NCBI RefSeq assembly: GCF_036231965.1
Contig: NZ_CP109499.1
Coordinates: forward strand, 3,720,001-3,784,000
DNA length: 64,000 nt
Origin: Streptomyces sp. NBC_01428
Lineage (GTDB): Bacteria > Actinomycetota > Actinomycetes > Streptomycetales > Streptomycetaceae
Direction: 5' to 3'
Under the pieces are notes generated by a model. The model saw only the letters and a list, made by a program, of their open reading frames with translations. It did not search any database and was not told the origin of the DNA. This document shows, in pieces, positions 49,791 through 58,371 of the stretch. Position numbers and translations under genes: made by a program. Each line of letters opens with the position of its first letter. Position 1 is the stretch's first letter.

Positions 49791-50151
49791 GGCCCCGGCC
49801 CCGGCGGAGGCCGCCACCGGAGCGCCTGACGGCATCCGGAGCGGCCGGGAAAGCACCGGGGTCCGGTGACGGAGGAGCGGGGAGCGAGGAACGGCCCGAT
49901 GCGGCCGGCCTCGCTCCCCGCTCTCCCGTTCCGGCCCTGTTCCGGACCGCCGCCGTTCCCCGACACGTGTTCGGCGGCACCTTTGAGCGCCTGGGCTATT
50001 TGTGACGATTCGGAAGAGTTGTCAACGCCGGGGTATCGCACAGGTGAACGCCTGTGGGCGGGACGACGAACCGGCCTCGCCACGGCGCAAGCATCCCCGA
50101 CTATCGGACTAACGTGCTGTGGGCCAGCTGAGTCCCATGGAGGGGAACCTT
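49740..50151. other. Intergenic region after the polysialyltransferase gene
   Basis: Contains the tandem repeats, a 15-bp perfect hairpin (49875-49923) and the promoter of the acyltransferase gene (TAACGT at about 50110-50115). No coding sequence is seen. Confidence 0.65.
49875..49923 (+). terminator. Hairpin terminator of GT2-polysialyltransferase operon
   Basis: GAGCGGGGAGCGAGG pairs without mismatch to CCTCGCTCCCCGCTC, loop 19 nt. Confidence 0.82.
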
Positions 50152-51330
50152 GTGATCGACACGCCCGAGGAGGCCCGCGGGACGTCAACCGGCACCGTGG
50201 TCCGCACGGTGCTGCCTCCTGCCGAGACGTCTCCCGCGCCCAAGCCCGCGGCCCGCCGGGAGAACCGGCTGCGCGCCCTGGACGGCCTGCGGCTGATCGC
50301 GGCCCTGATGGTGGCGTGCTACCACTACGGCGGCCGGGACGGCGAGGTCACGCAGGCCTGGGGCACCTCGCCGAAGCACCAGTTCCCCGCCCTGCACCAG
50401 CTGTTCGCCTATGGCTGCCTCGGCGTGCAGGTCTTCTTCGTCATCAGCGGCTTCGTCATCTGCATGAGCGGCTGGGGCCGGCCCCTGCGCTCCTTCTTCG
50501 CGTCCCGCGCCTCCCGGCTGCTGCCCGCGTACTGGGCCGCCATCATCATCGTGACCGCGGTGTTCGCGCTGCCCGCCGTCGCGTACAAGGCGGTCGCGCC
50601 GAGCGACGCGCTGCTCAATCTGACGATGCTCCAGCAGCCGCTGGGCGTGGACCGGGTGCTGGGCGTCTGCTGGACCCTGTGGGCGGAGGTCCGCTTCTAC
50701 GCCCTCTTCGCGCTCTGCATCGTGCTGCCCGGCGCGAACCGGCGGCGCGTGATCCTGTTCTGCGCGGGCTGGACGCTGGCGGCGGCCGTCGCGCAGGGCG
50801 TGAACGAACCCCTCCTCAACATGGTCCTGATGCCGGAGTACGCCCCGTACTTCATCGGCGGCGTCGGCCTCTACCTCGTCCACCGCGACCGCCGGGACGC
50901 GTACGCCTGGGGCATCGTCGGGGTGAGCTGGCTGATCGGCCAGCACTACGCCGTCGACCGCCTGTGGCACGCCCCGAACCCGCAGTTCTTCTCCGACCGT
51001 TCGGCCCTCGGCATCATCCTGGTCGTCACCTTCGGCTACGTCGCCGTCGCCGCGATCGCGCTGGGCTGGCTGAACTGGGCGAACTGGCGCTGGCTGACGG
51101 TCGCGGGCGCGCTCACGTACCCGTTCTACCTCGTGCACGAACACCTGGGCTGGGTCGCCATCGAGGCCTATCACCGCACCCTGCACCTGCCGTCCTACGC
51201 CACGTTCCTGGCGACGGTCGTCACGATGCTGCTCCTGGCCTGGCTGCTGAACCGCTTCGTGGAGAACCGGCTCACTCCGAGGCTGCGCTCGGCCCTGGCG
51301 AAACCGCGCCCGCAGCCGGCCCTCCGGTGA
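50152..51330 (+). CDS. Acyltransferase 3 family membrane protein
   Basis: A 392-residue, ten-helix acyltransferase (PF01757). RALDGLRLIAALMVACYHY starts the first helix with the conserved arginine and histidine region, FFVISGFVI follows, then RASRLLPAYW and near the end ALTYPFYLVHEHLGW. The enzyme O-acylates sugars of surface polymers. Start GTG 50152 (VIDTPEEARG) with GGAGGGG 6 nt upstream. ATG 50137 and GTG 50119 also lie in frame but lack a site. Adjacent to the nonulosonate cluster, it may O-acetylate that polymer. Confidence 0.85.
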   Translation: MIDTPEEARGTSTGTVVRTVLPPAETSPAPKPAARRENRLRALDGLRLIAALMVACYHYGGRDGEVTQAWGTSPKHQFPALHQLFAYGCLGVQVFFVISGFVICMSGWGRPLRSFFASRASRLLPAYWAAIIIVTAVFALPAVAYKAVAPSDALLNLTMLQQPLGVDRVLGVCWTLWAEVRFYALFALCIVLPGANRRRVILFCAGWTLAAAVAQGVNEPLLNMVLMPEYAPYFIGGVGLYLVHRDRRDAYAWGIVGVSWLIGQHYAVDRLWHAPNPQFFSDRSALGIILVVTFGYVAVAAIALGWLNWANWRWLTVAGALTYPFYLVHEHLGWVAIEAYHRTLHLPSYATFLATVVTMLLLAWLLNRFVENRLTPRLRSALAKPRPQPALR

Positions 51331-51337
51331 CGCCTTC

Positions 51338-52003
51338 TCAGCCGATCCCGTAGAGCGTCTCGATGCCGGCCACGACCAGCTCCAGGCCCTCCTCGAAGTG
51401 CCGTTCGTAGTTCTCGAAGATCTCCGCGCCCGCCGCGGCCGACAGAGGGAAGTCGGCCATGCGGCGGGCGCGTTCCTGTACGTCGTAGCCCTCGCGCCGC
51501 TCGCCCGGCAGGGGCTGGACGCCCTGCTCCTCGGTGACGTAGCCGAGCGTGTAGAGATACGCGGTGGTGGTCGCGCGCACCGCCTGGTCGAGGGTGAAGC
51601 CCGCGGCGGTGAAGAGCCTCAGCGTGCGCTCCATCTCGACCGCGTGCACGGTGCCGTTGAAGCGTGATCCGCTGAAGACCTTCGCGCCGTCGCGGTAGCT
51701 CAGCAGGGCCGCGCGCAGTCCGCGGTTGGCGGCGAGCAGCCGCTCCCGCCAGCCGCCCTCCGGGTCCTCCCCCACGTCCGCGGCCATCCGGCGGTACATC
51801 TCGGTGGCCATCTCGTCGAGCAGTTCCTGTTTGTTCCTGAAGTGCCAGTAGAGCGCGGGCGCCTGCACGTCCAGCTCCTTGGCGATCGCCCGCAGGGTCA
51901 GGCCGTCGAGGCCCGTCGTGTTGAGCAGCCGCAGGGCGGTCTCGACGACCTGCTTCTTGTCCAGCCGGGGGCGCTGGGTCCTCGGAGTTCTCTCGGTGGC
52001 CAC
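51338..52003 (-). CDS. TetR family repressor of the adjacent monooxygenase
   Basis: A 221-residue TetR regulator: HTH LTLRAIAKELDVQAPALYWHF at about residues 35-55, followed by a TetR_C-type helical ligand domain similar to the tetracycline-repressor subgroup. Divergent from a flavin monooxygenase gene, with twin TTAACGnCGTTAA operators between them, the classic layout of TetR/TetX-like pairs. Ligand is probably the monooxygenase's aromatic substrate (inference). ATG 52003. Confidence 0.92.
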   Translation of the reverse strand: MATERTPRTQRPRLDKKQVVETALRLLNTTGLDGLTLRAIAKELDVQAPALYWHFRNKQELLDEMATEMYRRMAADVGEDPEGGWRERLLAANRGLRAALLSYRDGAKVFSGSRFNGTVHAVEMERTLRLFTAAGFTLDQAVRATTTAYLYTLGYVTEEQGVQPLPGERREGYDVQERARRMADFPLSAAAGAEIFENYERHFEEGLELVVAGIETLYGIG

Positions 52004-52013
52004 GCTTGACAGT

Positions 52014-52026
52014 TTAACGCCGTTAA
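52014..52026. promoter_or_regulatory. TetR operator, copy 1
   Basis: TTAACGCCGTTAA, a perfect dyad around a central C, starting 11 bp before the tetR ATG. Confidence 0.82.
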
Positions 52027-52049
52027 GCGCATGCTCCGAAGCATGGAAC

Positions 52050-52062
52050 TTAACGACGTTAA
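52050..52062. promoter_or_regulatory. TetR operator, copy 2
   Basis: TTAACGACGTTAA, extended to CTTAACGACGTTAAG. Centres of the two copies are 36 bp apart. The dyad partly overlaps the AAGGAG of the monooxygenase gene, so its binding would block expression. Confidence 0.82.
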
Positions 52063-52075
52063 GGAGTGGATAGGC

Positions 52076-53539
52076 GTGCGCACCGACAAGGACACCGTGG
52101 ACGTACTCGTCATCGGCGCGGGCCCGACCGGCCTCGCCCTCGGCGCGGATCTCGCCCGGCGCGGGGTGGACGCCCTGGTCGTCGAGCGGGCCGAAGCGCT
52201 CTTCCCCGGCTCACGCGGCAAGGGGATCCAGCCGCGCACCATGGAGGTCTTCGACGACCTCGGCGTGCTCGACGCGATCCGTGCGGCGGGCGGCGAGTAC
52301 CCGGTGGGGATGATCTGGCAGGACGGCCGACGCGCCGGCGAGCACCGGATGTTCGACCCGGCCGACACGACCGACGACTCGCCGTACTCGACACCGTGGA
52401 TGGTGCCGCAGTGGCGTACGCAGGAGATCCTCTTCGCGCGTCTGGAGGAACTCGGCGGACGGGTCGCCTTCGGCCGCGAGGTCGTCGGGGTCGAGGAGAC
52501 CGAGGGGTCCGGTGGCGACGCGGCCGGCGACGACGGGGCCGGTGTGACCGTGGAGTTCGCCTCCGGGGCGCCGGTCCGCGCCCGGTACGTCGTCGCCGCG
52601 GACGGGGGCCGCTCCGTCGTGCGGCGCGCGCTCGGGATCGCCATGACCGGGGAGACCGTCGACCCGCATCCCCTGCTCGTCGCGGACGTCCGGATCACCG
52701 GCCTCGACCGCGACAACTGGCACGTCTTCCCGCCGAGCGCGGACACCGGCGGCTTCCTGGCGATCTGCCCGCTGGCCGGCACGGAGGACTTCCAGGCCGT
52801 GGCGCAGTTCCCGGAGGGCACGGACGTCGACCTGTCCCTGGAGGGCATCCGGAAGACCGTCGCCGCGCGCTCCCATCTCGCGCCCGAGGACGTGACCGAG
52901 GTGCGCTGGGCCTCGGACTTCCGGCCGCGCGCCGCCCTCGCGGACCGCTTCCGGGCGGGCCGGGTCTTCCTCACCGGGGACGCGGCGCACGTGCACTCGC
53001 CGGCCGGCGGGCAGGGGCTCAACACCAGCGTCCAGGACGCCTACAACCTGGGCTGGAAGCTGGGCGCGGTGCTGAGCGGCGCGGCACCGGCCGCCCTCCT
53101 CGACACCTACGAGGCGGAACGGCGGCCCGTCGCCGCCGACATGCTCGGCCTGTCGACGCGGGTGCACCGCGGCGAGACCCGGCGCGGGGCGGCGACCCGT
53201 CAGCTCGGCCTCGGCTACCGGGGCTCGTCCCTCGCGGTGGAGACCCGCACGGAGCTGCCGGACGGAGCACTGCGGGCAGGCGACCGCGCCCCCGACGCGA
53301 CGGTCGGCGGCGTCCGGCTCTTCGACGTGTTCCGGGGACCGCACTGGACGCTGCTGACGGTCGGCACGGACGAGGAACCACGGGCGCTGCCGGGCGTCCG
53401 TACGGCTCGCGTCGACGCGAGCGAGAAGTACGGCAGCGGCGTCTTCCTCGTCCGTCCCGACGGCTACGTCGGCTGGGCCGGCAGCACGACGAGGACGCTG
53501 CCGGCGTACGCGGCCACGGTGGGCCTGCCCCTCGGCTGA
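52076..53539 (+). CDS. FAD-dependent aromatic monooxygenase
   Basis: A 487-residue group A flavin hydroxylase. GxGxxG in VLVIGAGPTGLALG (residues 10-23), the DG motif YVVAADGGRSVVRRALG and the GD motif RVFLTGDAAHVHSPAGGQGLN. A C-terminal thioredoxin-like domain follows (about 400-487). The fold hydroxylates phenols, polyketides or rifamycin/tetracycline-type drugs with NAD(P)H and oxygen. Start GTG 52076, AAGGAG 9 nt upstream; ATG 52043 would lie in the operator. Regulated by the divergent TetR gene. Confidence 0.92.
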   Translation: MRTDKDTVDVLVIGAGPTGLALGADLARRGVDALVVERAEALFPGSRGKGIQPRTMEVFDDLGVLDAIRAAGGEYPVGMIWQDGRRAGEHRMFDPADTTDDSPYSTPWMVPQWRTQEILFARLEELGGRVAFGREVVGVEETEGSGGDAAGDDGAGVTVEFASGAPVRARYVVAADGGRSVVRRALGIAMTGETVDPHPLLVADVRITGLDRDNWHVFPPSADTGGFLAICPLAGTEDFQAVAQFPEGTDVDLSLEGIRKTVAARSHLAPEDVTEVRWASDFRPRAALADRFRAGRVFLTGDAAHVHSPAGGQGLNTSVQDAYNLGWKLGAVLSGAAPAALLDTYEAERRPVAADMLGLSTRVHRGETRRGAATRQLGLGYRGSSLAVETRTELPDGALRAGDRAPDATVGGVRLFDVFRGPHWTLLTVGTDEEPRALPGVRTARVDASEKYGSGVFLVRPDGYVGWAGSTTRTLPAYAATVGLPLG

Positions 53540-53548
53540 GGGCGGGTC

Positions 53549-54199
53549 TCAGGCGCTGGCGAGCGTGAGCTTGACCGCGAAGCCGAGGAAGAGGGCGCCG
53601 GCCGCGGTGGTGGCGCCCGCGGAGAGGCGCCGACGGCGGCGGAAGGCGGCCGCGAGTCGCGTACCGCTGAAGATCAGCGCGGTCAGGTAGAGGAAGCTCG
53701 CGAGCTGGGCGAAGGCGCCGAGCACGACGAAGGAGAGCGCCGGGTAGGCGTAGCCGGGGTCGACGAACTGCACGAAGAAGGCGACGAAGAAGAGGATCGC
53801 CTTCGGGTTGAAGAGGCTGATCACGACCGCTCGCCGGAACGGCCGCTCCCCGGCCACCGGTTCGGCCTCCGCGCTCTCGACGGCGGCCTCCCGGCGGGCC
53901 CGCCACATCGCCCACGCGGCCCGCAGCATCCCGAACGCCAGCCAGGTCAGATAGCCGGCGCCCGCGTACTTCACGATCCCGAACAGCACCTCGTTCGCCT
54001 GCAGCAGCGACGCGACACCGGCCGCCGAGAGCGTCATGAGCACGGTGTCCCCGCACCACACACCCGCGGCGGCCCTGTACCCCGTACGGACGCCCTTCCG
54101 GGCGGCGACCGACAGCACGTACAACGAGTTCGGTCCCGGCAACAGGACAATCAGCACAAGCCCCGCCAGATAGGTGGGGAGATCGATGACACCAAGCAT
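53549..54199 (-). CDS. leuE: LysE/LeuE family amino acid exporter
   Basis: A 216-residue LysE-superfamily exporter with six helices. MLGVIDLPTYLAGLVLIVLLPGPNSLYVL at the start contains the family PGPN motif; ISLFNPKAILFFVAFFVQF is the second signature. It resembles leucine exporter LeuE from the opening residues. ATG 54199 is chosen for that match; GTG 54220 adds seven residues. It is convergent with the monooxygenase gene 9 bp away, without an obvious terminator. Confidence 0.88.
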   Translation of the reverse strand: MLGVIDLPTYLAGLVLIVLLPGPNSLYVLSVAARKGVRTGYRAAAGVWCGDTVLMTLSAAGVASLLQANEVLFGIVKYAGAGYLTWLAFGMLRAAWAMWRARREAAVESAEAEPVAGERPFRRAVVISLFNPKAILFFVAFFVQFVDPGYAYPALSFVVLGAFAQLASFLYLTALIFSGTRLAAAFRRRRRLSAGATTAAGALFLGFAVKLTLASA

Positions 54200-54528
54200 G
54201 AAAGTGAGTGTCGCACGCACCTACGACTCCGCACCGCCCCGTCTCACACGTCCGTCATGGCCGGGGCCGGGCGGGTCGTTCGCCGTCGGGGAGCGTGTCC
54301 GGCGCGGCCCGGGGCGGGCGGAGTCCGTTCCCGCTCACCCATACGGAGGAATCGCCCAGGTCGGAACGTCCTCGACCGCATGTGCGTCCGTGGGGGCGGG
54401 GGGTTCTCGTGTTCGCTGCCCCCATGCCGCCTGGTTCGTGGCCGGTCACCCGCGGGGAGCATCTCAGGGGGCGCGGGGCGAGAGGGGGGCCTGATGTGCA
54501 CGACAGGACGGGTGGAACAGGGGTCCGG
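54200..54528. other. Intergenic region between leuE and the L,D-transpeptidase gene
   Basis: Holds two divergent promoter regions; I cannot identify a clear motif. GC-rich, no convincing small gene or riboswitch. Confidence 0.4.
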
Positions 54529-55374
54529 ATGCGTACCACAGGGATGAAGAGACCGTTGGCCGCGCTGGTGGCGCTGGCCGCGCTGAGCGGCTGCACGGCG
54601 CAGGGTGTGGACGCGTCGGGGAAGACCGCGGCGCCCGTGCGGATCGACGGTTCGCTCGCGCCCGGCAAGGGCGACGACGACAAGCCGACGACCGGCGCCA
54701 AGGGCAGGGCCGGCACTCCGGCCGCCTCGAAGGGGGTCCCCGCCAAGGTCCTCTGGTCGAGCGGCGACCGGGGTGACGACATCCGCTCGGCGCAGGCCCG
54801 GCTGCACCAGGTCGCCTGGCTGATCACCCCGCCGACGGGGACGTACGACGACCGTACGGTCGCGGCGGTCAAGGGGTTCCAGAGCAAGCGGGGGCTGCCG
54901 AGCACCGGGCAGCTGGACGCCGTCACCTGGCAGCGGCTGAAGAAGATGACGCACGATCCGGCCGACTGGGAGCTGTATCCGTACGGCGGCCAGCCGGCCG
55001 CGAAGCCCGATCCGCGCTGTCTGACGGGGCGGGTGCTGTGCGTCAGCAAGACGAGCCGCACCCTGCGCTGGATGGTCGACGGCAGGACCGTCTCGGAGAT
55101 GGACGTGCGGTTCGGCTCGCAGTACACGCCGACCCGCGAGGGCGTGTTCACCGTCTACTTCAAGTCACGCCACCACGTGTCGACGCTCTACCACACGTCC
55201 ATGCCGTACGCGATGTTCTTCAGCGGCGGCCAGGCCGTGCACTACTCCTCGGACTTCGCCGCGCGCGGCTACTACGGCGCCTCGCACGGCTGCGTCAACG
55301 TCCGTGACCAGAGCAAGGTGTCGGCCCTGTTCGCGCAGGTCCGGAACGGCGACAAGGTCGTCGTCTACTGGTGA
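54529..55374 (+). CDS. L,D-transpeptidase lipoprotein with peptidoglycan-binding domain
   Basis: A 281-residue exported L,D-transpeptidase. Signal peptide with lipobox LSGC (Cys about residue 22), a Lys/Asp/Gly-rich linker, then a PG_binding_1 domain (DDIRSAQARLHQVAW ... YDDRTVAAVKGFQSKRGLPSTGQLDAVTWQRL, about residues 82-138). The YkuD catalytic domain is at 165-281, with the essential His-Gly-Cys: ASHGCVNV with Cys255. It makes 3-3 cross-links in the wall. ATG 54529 (MRTTG); ATG 54544 is equally usable. A terminator hairpin follows. Confidence 0.92.
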   Translation: MRTTGMKRPLAALVALAALSGCTAQGVDASGKTAAPVRIDGSLAPGKGDDDKPTTGAKGRAGTPAASKGVPAKVLWSSGDRGDDIRSAQARLHQVAWLITPPTGTYDDRTVAAVKGFQSKRGLPSTGQLDAVTWQRLKKMTHDPADWELYPYGGQPAAKPDPRCLTGRVLCVSKTSRTLRWMVDGRTVSEMDVRFGSQYTPTREGVFTVYFKSRHHVSTLYHTSMPYAMFFSGGQAVHYSSDFAARGYYGASHGCVNVRDQSKVSALFAQVRNGDKVVVYW

Positions 55375-55674
55375 CGGAGCGCTGCGGGGGTGGGGCGGGA
55401 AAGGAGTGGGGCGCGGGCGGGACCGGGGGAACGTGTCCCGCCCGCGCCAGGTGCACGGAGCCGTGGGTACGGGGGGAACCCCGGCTCCGTGCGACGGCCG
55501 ATGACCAGTCGGCTCACCCCTTACTGCGTCACGGCGGCTGAAAACGTCACACCGGGCCGGAGAAAAAGTTCAAGGAAAAACGAAACTGCAGGTCAGCGGC
55601 GTACCACCCGGTCGGGCGGAGGCCGGACTCCTGGAAGCGGCGCCCCGAGGGGCGGCCGGAACGGGCCCCGCGCC
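55375..55674. other. Intergenic region between convergent genes
   Basis: Contains the terminator at 55453-55492 and, near 55560-55590, a short A-rich stretch unusual for this genome. No gene is seen. Confidence 0.5.
55453..55492. terminator. Hairpin terminator of L,D-transpeptidase gene
   Basis: GCACGGAGCC pairs with GGCTCCGTGC, with a second small GGGG/CCCC pairing inside the loop. Confidence 0.75.
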
Positions 55675-56751
55675 TCACGGAGAGGGGGCGGGCAGCGGCG
55701 TCGCCGCAGGCCGGGGGGCCGGGGACGTCCCGGGCCTGACCGGCAGGCGCCGGACCGGAGCGGGGTGCCCGGGCCGTACGGGGGCGACGACGCCTCCGTT
55801 GCCCCGGGGGTCGTTGCCGCGCCCTATGTGGTGTCCGTCGTCGTCGCCCTGGTCCCCGCGGTCGTCCCGACCGTCCTCGCCGGACCCGCGGCCCGGGCCC
55901 TGCTTGCCGTCGTCCCCGGCGCTCTTGCCGTCGCCGGCGCCGGCACGGCGGCCGAGCAGGCCCGCGCAGTACAGCTTGACCTGGCGGCCGCCTCCGGCCG
56001 CGTGCTCCAGGAGCTGGCGGCGCCCCCCGGCGAGGTCCTTGCCGTCGAGCACGTCACGGCAGTAGGTACGCGCCCGGTTCAGCCACGCGGGATCGCGGTC
56101 GGCACTCTCGGTGGCGTCGTCGCCGGGACGGCCCGACGCGTCAGCGGTGTCCGGCCGCGCGGTCGTCGGGGCGTCGCCCGACGGCCGGTTCGAGGGGCCA
56201 TCGGGAGTCGGCACCACGGAACCGATGCCGCCGGAGACGGTGGGCCCGGGTGAGCCGAGCGGACGGTCGGGAGTCCGGATCGCCGTGACCGACGCGGCGG
56301 GGTCCGGGTGTTGGTGGGTGAACGGCGTCGGCAACGCTCCGGTTCCGGCCGCGACGGCGACCCCGCCGACCATCCCGGCGGCGAGCACGGCGGCGAGCCC
56401 GATCCGGGTGGGGCGCCCCCACCGGGTGCGCCGTCCGTGCGCGGCCGGCCGCCCGATCCGTACGAGACCGGCGTCGGCGGCATGGGCTGCGGAGCGCGCG
56501 AGATCGCGCCGGCCGAGCGGCGCGGCGGCTCCGTCGGCGTTCTCGCGCGCCTTGCGGAACGCGGCCAACGCGGCCGCCTCGCCGGGGAGTTCGTCGCTGT
56601 TCGGTGCGGGTTCGGCGATCAGGGCGTCGAGTGCTCCGGCGAGCCGCTCCACCTGCTCGCGCGTGCCCGCGTCGACGGCTTCCAGCGGCTCTCCGCGCAG
56701 CAGACGCTCCGCGGCGTCGGCGTCCAGCCACCTGTACTGCTCGTCGGCCAT
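55675..56751 (-). CDS. Anti-sigma-factor-like single-pass membrane protein
   Basis: A 358-residue protein. An N-terminal cytoplasmic part of about 115 residues (YRWLDADAAERLLRGEP, ALAAFRKARENADG) precedes one transmembrane helix at about 120-142 (LAAVLAAGMVGGVAVAAGTGALP). A long, low-complexity Pro/Asp/Gly-rich outside domain follows, with a small Cys pair (YCRDVLDG, LYCAGLLG). Not a zinc anti-sigma. ATG 56751 shares its A with the sigma factor stop (TGATG), so the two are coupled; role as the cognate anti-sigma factor is inferred from this. Confidence 0.8.
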   Translation of the reverse strand: MADEQYRWLDADAAERLLRGEPLEAVDAGTREQVERLAGALDALIAEPAPNSDELPGEAAALAAFRKARENADGAAAPLGRRDLARSAAHAADAGLVRIGRPAAHGRRTRWGRPTRIGLAAVLAAGMVGGVAVAAGTGALPTPFTHQHPDPAASVTAIRTPDRPLGSPGPTVSGGIGSVVPTPDGPSNRPSGDAPTTARPDTADASGRPGDDATESADRDPAWLNRARTYCRDVLDGKDLAGGRRQLLEHAAGGGRQVKLYCAGLLGRRAGAGDGKSAGDDGKQGPGRGSGEDGRDDRGDQGDDDGHHIGRGNDPRGNGGVVAPVRPGHPAPVRRLPVRPGTSPAPRPAATPLPAPSP

Positions 56752-57491
56752 CACATGTCCTTCTGCGTCCGCGAACGCGTATGCGTCACACCGGCGGACG
56801 TCACCGCGCGGGTGCGCGATCCTCTTTGCTGGGGAACGGCGTCGAGCGCGCCGGTGGATTCCGCATCCGCGTCGAGCAGCTCCGCGAGCCGCTTCAGACC
56901 GCGGTGCGCCGCCGTGCGGACGGCGCCCGGACGCTTGCCCAGCGTCTCGGCCGCGGACTTGGCGTCGAGGCCGACCACGACCCGCAGGACGACGGCTTCC
57001 GCCTGGTCCTGGGGGAGCTGGGCGATGAGCGAGAGGGTGCTGTCGGTGGCCAGCGACTCGATGGCCTCGGTCGCGGTGTCGGACTCGGCGGGCCGGCTGG
57101 CCAGTTCGGTCTCGTCGCCGGCCGTCGCGGGGCGGCGTCCGCGCATCCGTATGTGGTCCAGGGCGCGGTTGCGGGCTATCCGCGCCGCCCAGCCGCGGAA
57201 CCGGTCCGCGTCTCCGCTGAACCGCTCCAGGTCGCGGGCGATCTGGAGCCAGGCCTCGGACGTGACGTCCTCCGCGTCCGGTTCTCCGACCAGCGTCCGC
57301 ACGTAGCCGAGCAGCCGTGGGTGCACGGCGCGGTACACAGTCCGGAACGCGGTCTCGTCCCCGTCCTGCGCAGCACGCACCGCGGCGGTCAGCTCCGCGT
57401 CGTCCCCCAGCACCCCCGCGCCCCTCTGTGCGCCCCGTCCGGTGCCGCTCTCGCGGACCGGTTCTCTCGCCGTCGTGCTTCCTCGATGCAT
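56751..57491 (-). CDS. ECF sigma factor (tandem copy A)
   Basis: A 246-residue ECF sigma factor: region 2 FRTVYRAVHPRLLGYVRTLVG, EDVTSEAWLQIARDLERF and FRGWAARIARNRALDHIR; region 4 LPQDQAEAVVLRVVVGLDAK with KRPGAVRTAAHRGLKRL. The family is the Streptomyces type of short sigma followed by a coupled membrane protein. A 25-residue C-terminal tail is basic. ATG 57491. It closely resembles the sigma factor at 58372-58992, evidence of tandem duplication. A -10-like TAACGT lies 110 bp upstream. Confidence 0.9.
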   Translation of the reverse strand: MHRGSTTAREPVRESGTGRGAQRGAGVLGDDAELTAAVRAAQDGDETAFRTVYRAVHPRLLGYVRTLVGEPDAEDVTSEAWLQIARDLERFSGDADRFRGWAARIARNRALDHIRMRGRRPATAGDETELASRPAESDTATEAIESLATDSTLSLIAQLPQDQAEAVVLRVVVGLDAKSAAETLGKRPGAVRTAAHRGLKRLAELLDADAESTGALDAVPQQRGSRTRAVTSAGVTHTRSRTQKDM

Positions 57492-57832
57492 GGTTGCGGT
57501 CCCGGGTCCCACGTGGTTCTGGTCACAGGCCCACGCGGCCCGCGGTCTCCGGTCCCCGTGGTCACGGTCCCGTCGGTCGTCCGCACCCGGCGCGAATGGA
57601 ACGTTACGGCCTGAAACAGCTCCCCGTCCATGTTCGTACAACGTGCAACTACCTGGTGACGGAGCGAGGTGTGACACAAAACGCAGTCGCGGCGCTGTAC
57701 TGAGTACGGGCCGCCGCGCGGTCCGTGCCGCGCGACGGTCGGGGCCTCTCCTGTGGGGGGTGGCGGCCCCGGCCGTTGCCATCGGCACCACTCCTCGGCA
57801 CATGCGCCGACTCCGCCCGGCCCGGCCGTGGC
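57492..57832. other. Intergenic region upstream of sigma copy A
   Basis: Contains a candidate promoter on the leftward strand (TAACGT, reverse of 57601-57606) and otherwise no recognisable element. Confidence 0.45.
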
Positions 57833-58339
57833 TCAATCCGTACGGTCCCCGGTCTGCCGCGGAACCCCGGCCGCCGCCGTCGCTCCAAGCGCCCTTCCGG
57901 TCGCCTCCACCGTCGCCTCCACCGCGTCCGCCGGGACCGTCGCCGTCTCCCGCGCTCCCGCGTCCGAGGTGTTCGCCGCCTCCCCCGCGCTCCTCCGGTG
58001 GCGCCAGTCGTCCCGTCGGCGGGTGGGGGCGGCGTGCGCTCCGCCGTCACGGGCGGCGCGGAAGGCGGCGACAGCGTGCGCCTCCGCCTCGCCGTCGTCC
58101 GAGCGACCGCGCATGGCGGCGGCGAGCAGCGACCCGACGGCGGCCCGGACCCCGAGGGCGACACCACGCCCGCCTCCGCCGCCCCGTGAAGCGACCCGTC
58201 CACCGGCGTCGGCGCCGGGGCCCGTGGCGTCGGCGACCCGACGGCCGGGGGAACCGTCGTCGCCGTGCCGTTCACTCCCGCCGGGCCCCGTGGGGTCCGC
58301 CGCTTTCCTGGGTTCCACAGGCACTCCGTCCGGTCCCAT
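57833..58339 (-). CDS. Possible degenerate anti-sigma-like protein of sigma copy B
   Basis: A 168-residue frame 32 bp after sigma copy B. HAVAAFRAARDGGAHAAPTRRRDDWRHRR resembles the AALAAFRKAREN segment of the anti-sigma-like protein of copy A, at the corresponding place. However, no transmembrane helix follows, and the rest is Gly/Ala/Asp-rich with no domain. It could be a soluble, shortened partner or a decaying gene. ATG 58339 with GAGAGGGAACC upstream supports translation. Confidence 0.5.
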   Translation of the reverse strand: MGPDGVPVEPRKAADPTGPGGSERHGDDGSPGRRVADATGPGADAGGRVASRGGGGGRGVALGVRAAVGSLLAAAMRGRSDDGEAEAHAVAAFRAARDGGAHAAPTRRRDDWRHRRSAGEAANTSDAGARETATVPADAVEATVEATGRALGATAAAGVPRQTGDRTD

Positions 58340-58371
58340 GCCGGTTCCCTCTCAGCCCGCCGTTCCGAGGT

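Noticed and set aside
54221..54520. A possible riboswitch before the L,D-transpeptidase gene (cyclic-di-AMP type is common before wall hydrolases).
   Set aside because: I could not find the conserved ydaO core blocks by eye; only a GC-rich stretch is present.
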